Positions 34,498-38,666 of a stretch of DNA of 38,666 nucleotides are shown here, one piece after another. The notes under the pieces were generated by a model. That model searched no databases and was not told the DNA's origin. It saw only the letters and a program-made list of their open reading frames with translations. Position 1 is the first letter of the stretch, and every line of letters begins with the position of its first letter. Made by a program: the position numbers and the translations under genes. The DNA is from a virus: IMG/VR virus record IMGVR_UViG_3300017762_000021, positions 1 to 38,666 of that record. One strand, written 5' to 3'.

Positions 34498-34689
34498 CTA
34501 GTTTTTATAGGAGCCTTCGCTAAGGTCAACTCCATCGCCGTTGTGGTCACTACTCGGCTTAAATTGTGTGATTTCTTTTGCAGTTTTTCTTTCTGCTTCA
34601 ATCATCTTATCTTTAATGTCGACTTTACCGTCTCCATTTAAGTCATTGGGGTTTACCCCCTTTAATATATTCCAAATTCTTTTAAACAT
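34498..34689 (-). CDS. EF-hand/dockerin-like mini-protein, 63 aa
   Basis: A 63-residue protein with a complete dockerin-type calcium loop at 16-27 (DLNGDGKVDIKD: Asp1, Asn3, Asp5, Gly6, hydrophobic 8, Asp12) and a second, shortened one near 48-58 (DHNGDGVDLSE). No signal peptide or TM segment. Good AGGAAAC site before ATG at 34689. Calcium binding is a reasonable prediction; the biological role is unknown. The loops are linked by a helix (KMIEAERKTAKEITQ), as in an EF-hand pair. Confidence 0.7.
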   Translation of the reverse strand: MFKRIWNILKGVNPNDLNGDGKVDIKDKMIEAERKTAKEITQFKPSSDHNGDGVDLSEGSYKN

Positions 34690-34820
34690 AATGTTTCCTA
34701 TTAGGGCGGAGCTGGGACCCCTCGATATTTTTCCGTGTCATGATATAATATCATGCAAGTTTGCTTAGTATAAGGTCACCCGCTCCTAAAAATTAATCAC
34801 CTCCTCAGGTTAAACTTTGG
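34690..34820 (-). other. 131-base gap with inverted repeat and possible folded RNA
   Basis: This is the longest gap in a dense operon. It holds a near-perfect inverted repeat (CATGATA TAA TATCATG, 34739-34755). Around it, minus strand GGAGCGGGTGACC (34786-34774) can pair with GGTCCCAGCTCC (34719-34708) through 5+3+3 pairs with small bulges, giving a tRNA-sized 79-base folded unit. I see no tRNA T-loop or anticodon arm, and no credible ORF with a ribosome binding site. It could be a degenerate tRNA, a regulatory RNA, or a protein-binding site. Confidence 0.4.
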
Positions 34821-34904
34821 TTACTTTTTCTTCTTCTTGCCTCTTTTCTTTTTCTTTTTGGGCCGTCCGACCCTGGAACCATAAGTTCCTTTTCCATATG
34901 GCAT
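34821..34904 (-). CDS. 27-aa Lys-rich micro-protein with AT-hook-like core
   Basis: ATG at 34904 with AGGAGAAAG just upstream, TAA at 34821. It encodes MPYGKGTYGSRVGRPKKKKK followed by seven more residues, nearly all Lys. The GRP flanked by basic residues is the core of an AT-hook, which binds the minor groove of AT-rich DNA. Similar MPYGKGTYGS-type micro-proteins occur in marine phages, to my recollection. Confidence 0.65.
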   Translation of the reverse strand: MPYGKGTYGSRVGRPKKKKKRGKKKKK

Positions 34905-34913
34905 TGCTTTCTC

Positions 34914-35075
34914 CTAAGTCCAACGAGGTGGCTCGTCTGGACACTCAGCCCATCTTAATTTAGTTTTGAGGGGCATAAAACATTTACATATTGTACAAGT
35001 TTTCCAAAACTTACTGTATTTTGGACACTTCTTACAAATCTCTAGTCGTTCTTCAGGCGACTTTTTTCGCTTCAT
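34914..35075 (-). CDS. 53-aa Zn-ribbon-like micro-protein
   Basis: ATG at 35075 to TAG at 34914. Six cysteines in pattern C14-x2-C17 ... C27-x2-C30-x-C32 ... C45 (EICKKCPKY, CTICKCFMPLKTK, AECPDEPP), with conserved-looking KTK and CPxxxxxW elements. I recall the same arrangement in small proteins of T4-like cyanophages. Zinc binding is likely; the role is unknown. It overlaps nothing and starts 2 bases after the preceding stop. Confidence 0.72.
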   Translation of the reverse strand: MKRKKSPEERLEICKKCPKYSKFWKTCTICKCFMPLKTKLRWAECPDEPPRWT

Positions 35076-35077
35076 GT

Positions 35078-35230
35078 TTATCTGCGTCTGTTTGTGTTGT
35101 GTTTTCTACGTTGTAGATTCTTTTTTCTAGCAATTAGCTTTTTGAGTCTAGCAGATTGTGGAGTTTCTCCATGTTCTTCTTCTGATTTTTCTACTGCTTC
35201 TTTTAATTTTTCTTCTATCTGATTAGCCAT
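35078..35230 (-). CDS. 50-aa charged micro-protein
   Basis: ATG at 35230, TAA at 35078, overlapping the upstream gene by 8 bases. First half acidic helix (IEEKLKEAVEKSEEEHGE), second half strongly basic (RLKKLIARKKNLQRRKH, then RRR). No known domain. Its existence is supported by tight packing and by a C-terminus similar in style to its neighbours. Confidence 0.55.
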   Translation of the reverse strand: MANQIEEKLKEAVEKSEEEHGETPQSARLKKLIARKKNLQRRKHNTNRRR

Positions 35231-35402
35231 TAATAAACTTCCATGCTTCTTGTTCTGATTTATGTTGTGATAAGACGTGTTGGTCGTCTCTTACACACCA
35301 TACACCTCTTTTGAGATATAACTGCCATCCCTCTGGTAAAGCCTTTTCTGCTTTAGCCTTTGGTGACTTAGATATATCTTTTTTGCTATATTCCATTTCC
35401 AT
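35223..35402 (-). CDS. 59-aa hypothetical protein
   Basis: ATG at 35402 with TAGGAGA just ahead, TAA at 35223. Sequence: Lys/Ser/Ala-rich start (MEMEYSKKDISKSPKAKAEK), then LPEGWQLYLKRGVWCVRDD, then a short helix ending EQEAWKFING. The Trp-rich middle suggests a small beta-meander. Function unknown. Confidence 0.62.
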   Translation of the reverse strand: MEMEYSKKDISKSPKAKAEKALPEGWQLYLKRGVWCVRDDQHVLSQHKSEQEAWKFING

Positions 35403-35411
35403 TGTTTTCTC

Positions 35412-35639
35412 CTAGTGCATTGTTATCATGGTTGTTACAATGCCGATTAAGGATACAAGTAAAAAACCTGCACATCCTAATAGTATAGATTCTATTCTAG
35501 AAACTTGTCCTTCGATTCCATTGAATCTGTCCGAAGCTCCTTTTTCCATAGACTCTATTTTGTTAAATATTGTCTTCCATCTTTCAGCACAGATAGCTTC
35601 ATGCTTTTCAAGATTTGCAGCTACCTGCTCGATTTCCAT
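35412..35639 (-). CDS. Holin-like coiled-coil plus TM protein (XhlA type), 75 aa
   Basis: Start ATG at 35639 with an AAGGGGAC site. An upstream GTG in the same frame lies at or before the predicted transcription start and is rejected. Residues 1-50 are an amphipathic coiled coil (EQVAANLEKHEAICAER, then FNKIESMEKG and GIEGQVSRIES); residues 52-73 form one TM helix (LLGCAGFLLVSLIGIVTTMI). This coil-then-TM layout is that of XhlA-like holin or antiholin accessory proteins. It is the first gene after a perfect promoter. Confidence 0.65.
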   Translation of the reverse strand: MEIEQVAANLEKHEAICAERWKTIFNKIESMEKGASDRFNGIEGQVSRIESILLGCAGFLLVSLIGIVTTMITMH

Positions 35640-35683
35640 GTTAGTCCCCTTTACATCTTGTGGATATTTCCACACTTATGAAA

Positions 35684-35712
35684 ATTATATCAAAATATCA
35701 ACAAGATGTCAA
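35684..35712 (-). promoter_or_regulatory. Sigma70-type promoter, exact consensus, ahead of late genes
   Basis: Minus strand TTGACA (35712-35707), 17 bases, TATAAT (35689-35684). Transcription should start near 35677, giving a leader of about 38 bases to the ATG at 35639. It separates the cyclase cassette from the lysis, micro-gene and packaging block and can drive that block independently. Confidence 0.88.
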
Positions 35713-35715
35713 GTA

Positions 35716-37497
35716 TTATTTTCGTATGGTATAGATTTTTACTGGCTCCGACTTGCCTTTTACAGTTACCTCGTCAAGAAACTCGTACTCATAACCATCT
35801 ACTAAACTGTGTTCAGATATTATTAAATCTGCATCATAATCTTTGCAACTTGACTCTAACCTTGCAGCCAGATTAACCGCATCGCCAAGGACGCTGTAAT
35901 CGAAACGAGTAGTAGAGCCAAAGTTGCCAACCACGCAAGGACCTGAATTGATGCCAGCACCTGTATTAATTTGGTCAAGGCCTTCATCTTTAAGTGTTTC
36001 ATTTAATTTCTCCAAAGCTATTCTCATTTCAATAGCCGCTTTTGTTGCATTCTCTATATGATTCTCGTCAGGAAGCGGAGCTCCCCAGAAAGCCATGATG
36101 CAATCTCCCATATACTTATCGATTGTACCTCCATGCTTGAGAATTATCTCAGTCTGGTTGTCAAGGAAACGATTAATGAGGCTCGTAAGTCCTTGTGGAT
36201 TTTTTTGATATTTTTCTGAAATCGGTGTAAATCCTCTGATGTCAGAAAAAAGAAAAGTTAGTTGTTCCGTGAACCCACCCAATCTCAGTAATGATGGGTC
36301 TTCCTGTAATTTTTTGACAAGGTCGGGACTTACGTACGTGCCGAATTGTTGTTTGATTCGAAGTTTCTGACGATACTCGGAAAGGAAACTCAGGAATGTA
36401 TGATACCCCCAGTACAAAATCGAGATAACTACGACACCATTAAGGTTAAGTAAGTAGGAAGATTTATAGGCATACCCCATTCCATAGAACGCTCCTGCTA
36501 CAACTAGTGCTAAAGCTAGTACAGAAAGATAGACTCTAGAGACCGTAAGAGCCAATAAGGTGAGGCCAAGTAAACTGTAGGCAAGCTGAGCAGAAAGAGT
36601 CCAGGTCGGTGCAGAAGGTGCAGTGCCGTTGATAAGATTGTGTAATATATTTGCTTGAATTTCATGTGGGTATTTAGCCCCCGCAGGGGTCGGCACAGGG
36701 TTTGTTATGCCCTCTGCAGTCGTGCCGATAATTACAAAAGGTGCATCAATCGGCTGTTGTAAATATTCTAGTAGGCTTTGTCTATAAAAGTTCGTGTTCC
36801 AATTTAAAAAGATACGACCATTCGCATCTGTATTCATAAGTGGGTAGTTTGGTATTCTAACCCAAGTAACGCCTTCTTCTGTTGTTTTTAGCTGGTACGA
36901 AGGGTCTCCTACTGCGACTCTTAAGAGTTCGAGTGCGAAGCTTGGGTAAAGTTTTGACTCTACGTTTACGACTAGGGGAATACGACGAGTAACCCCGTCT
37001 ATTTCCGGCGTAGCGGTTACTAGTCCGAGCCCCTTTGTTTTTGACTCCAGAGTAGATTCGGTAGGTAAAATTCCTGGATACTGATATAGCCATGGTGTTG
37101 GGTCCTCTCCTAACTGGGCAGTTCCTACATGAGGATTAGTTCCAGTTACTTGTGTCGATGCTGCACTAGCAAGGACAGTAGGTCTTACTTCTAGCCTGCG
37201 TATAAAGTAATCATCTTGCATTGGCCCTCGTAAGTCTTTGTTTGGCATTAATACTGTAATGCCTGGAATTGCCTCGGTCTGCATTATAGCATCTCCATAG
37301 ACACTTCTCGGTAATGGCCATCCTTCATAAGTCTTGACTGTTTCTTCGTCAATGTCAACTATGAGAATGTTCTCATTTTGAACTACTTCTGTATTCATAA
37401 TTAAGTAGTCAAATGTTTTAAGTTCTAAAATTTGGAAAGGATAGGGATTCCATATAAGTAGTCCCATTGCTAGTACAATTGTGATTAGTTTATTCAT
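35716..37497 (-). CDS. CHASE2-domain adenylate cyclase (class III), 593 aa
   Basis: Residues 1-20 form an N-terminal membrane anchor; 22-298 a periplasmic CHASE2 sensor (ILIVDIDEETVKTYEGWPLP, RSVYGDA, and the DGVTRRIPLV strand). Three TM helices follow (about 303-321, 324-343, 349-368), then a cytoplasmic class III cyclase (385-593) opening with FGTYVSPDLV. Catalytic residues are complete: metal-binding Asp419 and Asp465, purine-specifying Lys461 and Ser535, transition-state Asn542 and Arg546. The Lys plus Ser/Thr pair favours ATP, giving cAMP. Overlap of 8 bases with the small membrane-protein gene and adjacency to FecR suggest one operon. cGMP or another nucleotide product cannot be fully excluded. 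Confidence 0.95.
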   Translation of the reverse strand: MNKLITIVLAMGLLIWNPYPFQILELKTFDYLIMNTEVVQNENILIVDIDEETVKTYEGWPLPRSVYGDAIMQTEAIPGITVLMPNKDLRGPMQDDYFIRRLEVRPTVLASAASTQVTGTNPHVGTAQLGEDPTPWLYQYPGILPTESTLESKTKGLGLVTATPEIDGVTRRIPLVVNVESKLYPSFALELLRVAVGDPSYQLKTTEEGVTWVRIPNYPLMNTDANGRIFLNWNTNFYRQSLLEYLQQPIDAPFVIIGTTAEGITNPVPTPAGAKYPHEIQANILHNLINGTAPSAPTWTLSAQLAYSLLGLTLLALTVSRVYLSVLALALVVAGAFYGMGYAYKSSYLLNLNGVVVISILYWGYHTFLSFLSEYRQKLRIKQQFGTYVSPDLVKKLQEDPSLLRLGGFTEQLTFLFSDIRGFTPISEKYQKNPQGLTSLINRFLDNQTEIILKHGGTIDKYMGDCIMAFWGAPLPDENHIENATKAAIEMRIALEKLNETLKDEGLDQINTGAGINSGPCVVGNFGSTTRFDYSVLGDAVNLAARLESSCKDYDADLIISEHSLVDGYEYEFLDEVTVKGKSEPVKIYTIRK

Positions 37498-37927
37498 ATT
37501 TGTTTATACTATATAAATTACTTACTATTACTATGCCTAATGTTGCATTTAGTCCATTAATGTACCATTGGTCGTCTGGGTGAGTACTAAACAAACCCAA
37601 GTAGCTCATTGTAGATATTACTACAGCCTTCTGTATAATTAGCTCTTCAGGACTTGGTTTCCTTGGAAGTAGAAAATTTGTTTCATATAAAGTATCTCTA
37701 TTTTCCATAGCATATATAGTAGAAGCAACGTCTAGTATGTTTAGTATTAAAAAGGTTTTGTGTTTTTCATTCTCAAAGTCAAAGTGATACGTTACTTCAG
37801 AAGCTTCTATTTTAGATGCGTCTTGTTGCATCTGCTCGAAGTCCCAAGGTATATCAACCTGAAGATTGACGGATGCGAATACTGGAGTTGTCGCCAGAGT
37901 TAAGAATAATGTTATAGCTTTTACCAT
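37490..37927 (-). CDS. Small secreted/membrane protein between FecR and cyclase, 145 aa
   Basis: ATG at 37927; a TTG three codons earlier is the alternative. A signal peptide (MVKAITLFLTLATTPVFA) is followed by an acidic linker and two or three hydrophobic segments (TFLILNILDVASTIYAME, VVISTMSYLGLF and GIVIVSNLYSI). The motif LDVASTIYAxE...ETNFLL resembles a small bacterial membrane family (DUF5658-like; number from memory). The signal peptide is encoded inside the end of the FecR gene in another frame. Likely a partner that couples FecR and cyclase at the inner membrane; this is inference. Confidence 0.75.
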   Translation of the reverse strand: MVKAITLFLTLATTPVFASVNLQVDIPWDFEQMQQDASKIEASEVTYHFDFENEKHKTFLILNILDVASTIYAMENRDTLYETNFLLPRKPSPEELIIQKAVVISTMSYLGLFSTHPDDQWYINGLNATLGIVIVSNLYSINKYE

Positions 37928-38666
37928 CTTGTTCAATTATTATATTATAGCTTGTCTCACCATTGAGTTCTAGTTGTACGGATTGAGTAACGCTACGAAT
38001 TATTGTAATCTTTTCTGCGTCACCAAATGTTAAAATCTGTGTTGTTGGGTCTTGCCCGAATAATGTACCTTGTACATCAAATTCTGAAAAAGCTTGTGTA
38101 CCTCTTGATTCTTTTACTGCAAGTGCATCTAGTTCCTCGATAACTTCCAACAAGTCTTCGAGAAAGTTTACATCTAAATAGTCTATGTCAAGTTCATTAA
38201 AAGATAAGTCTTCTTCTAAATAATCTATATCTAAACCGTCGTAAGCGAGAAGGTCGACATCAAGAATATTGTCATCAGACTCATCACTTCCAACTTCTCC
38301 TGCAGTTTCTTCTTCTTCATTTTTAGGTGGGCTCACTATGAGCATGTTGTCTATGATGTCCAGTGTCAAGTCTAGTATCATCGGTGCAGTAGGTGTACTT
38401 TCCCACATACTAGTTACTGTTGATTCATAAGGTTTATTGAGTATGACTTCTCCCATGGCTGTTGCTACTACAATCTCGCCACTTGGAAGTCCCATATCGT
38501 CTGGTAGTAATATTACTAAACTTCTTCCTAACTCATCCACTGTCACAGTAAAGTCCGTGCCTCGAATAGCAATCTGAGAAGTCGGTGTTTCAATCTTAAT
38601 ATTTTGTTTATTAATCTTGCCAATACCACCAGTAATAAAACGAGCTGTTCCACTTGCAAACTTCAT
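37854..38666 (-). CDS. FecR-domain protein, C-terminal 270 aa (5' end outside window)
   Basis: The frame is open to the window edge, and the first visible residues (KFASGTARFITGGIGKINKQNIKIETPTS, then QIAIRGTDFTV) are the later part of a FecR domain, so the signal peptide and first half of the domain lie beyond 38666. Residues 110-190 are highly acidic with repeats of (L/I)D(I/V)DYLEE type, a known feature of such FecR proteins from marine alphaproteobacteria. The last 60 residues form a small beta domain. FecR domains are periplasmic sensors or matrix-type proteins often encoded next to CHASE2 cyclases in bacterial chromosomes (from memory). Here the context is a phage. Confidence 0.9.
   Translation of the reverse strand: MKFASGTARFITGGIGKINKQNIKIETPTSQIAIRGTDFTVTVDELGRSLVILLPDDMGLPSGEIVVATAMGEVILNKPYESTVTSMWESTPTAPMILDLTLDIIDNMLIVSPPKNEEEETAGEVGSDESDDNILDVDLLAYDGLDIDYLEEDLSFNELDIDYLDVNFLEDLLEVIEELDALAVKESRGTQAFSEFDVQGTLFGQDPTTQILTFGDAEKITIIRSVTQSVQLELNGETSYNIIIEQDGKSYNIILNSGDNSSIRIRQSSG

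Noticed and set aside
34708-34786. tRNA gene
   Set aside because: Length and closing stem are tempting, but there is no T-loop consensus, no proper 7-bp acceptor, and no anticodon arm with a 7-base loop.
35640-35675. Longer start (GTG at 35675) for the holin-like gene
   Set aside because: It falls at the predicted transcription start of the perfect promoter and has no leader; ATG at 35639 has a good ribosome binding site.
36857-37093. Minus-strand Arg/Ser-rich ORF within the CHASE2 region
   Set aside because: Lies entirely inside the cyclase gene in another frame, with no ribosome binding site; composition arises from the CHASE2 codons.

Overview
The window is the structural and packaging half of a long-tailed (siphovirus-like) phage. 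It is AT-rich, and every gene I accept is read on the minus strand, so transcription runs from base 38666 down to base 1. The packing is typical of a phage: 1-4 base stop/start overlaps, small gaps, no rRNA, no tRNA I can defend, and no integrase. The base composition, the many tiny Lys/Arg-rich proteins and a PhyH-type dioxygenase beside the terminase resemble uncultured marine phages of alphaproteobacteria (SAR11-like hosts). That host guess is an inference from memory, not something the sequence proves.

Reading in the direction of transcription. (1) 38666-35716: a three-gene cassette not expected on a phage: a FecR-domain protein (5' part outside the window), a small signal-peptide/membrane protein, and a full-length CHASE2-sensor adenylate cyclase with intact catalytic residues. 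(2) 35715-33280: a perfect sigma70-type promoter, then a holin-like coiled-coil/TM protein and a run of micro-genes: a Zn-ribbon, an AT-hook-like basic peptide, an EF-hand mini-protein, a one-TM peptide and several Arg/Lys-rich proteins. (3) 33277-26129: one more small basic protein, a 2OG-Fe(II) dioxygenase, a small gene in the terS position, large terminase, HNH endonuclease, portal, a small FGSWN-motif protein, a fused prohead protease-scaffold-major capsid protein, and the head-tail connector. (4) 26129-15461: neck protein, tail terminator, tail tube, the G/GT tail chaperones with a -1 frameshift, the tape measure, and the lambda-like tail-tip series M, L, K, I. (5) 15459-1: the giant tip protein J, then a chain of tail-fibre and adhesin proteins. 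The last one is cut by the left edge and carries a cupredoxin-like domain inside decapeptide repeats.

Regulatory signals are visible. Two exact TTGACA-N17-TATAAT promoters (near 4.7 kb and 35.7 kb) and a weaker relative (30.7 kb) sit in the only sizeable gaps in front of gene blocks. Two strong intrinsic terminators follow the two most abundantly needed proteins (capsid, tail tube). Once the micro-genes are included, no stretch over 300 bases lacks a gene. The largest unexplained gap is 34690-34820, which holds an inverted repeat and a possible folded RNA.

The best candidate for an undescribed system is the FecR / small membrane protein / CHASE2-cyclase operon, which would let a phage install a periplasm-sensing cyclic-nucleotide synthase in its host. 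The cupredoxin-like domain in a tail fibre, the Fe-S tail protein L with a large insertion in its cysteine cluster, and the single-polypeptide protease-scaffold-capsid are the next most unusual.
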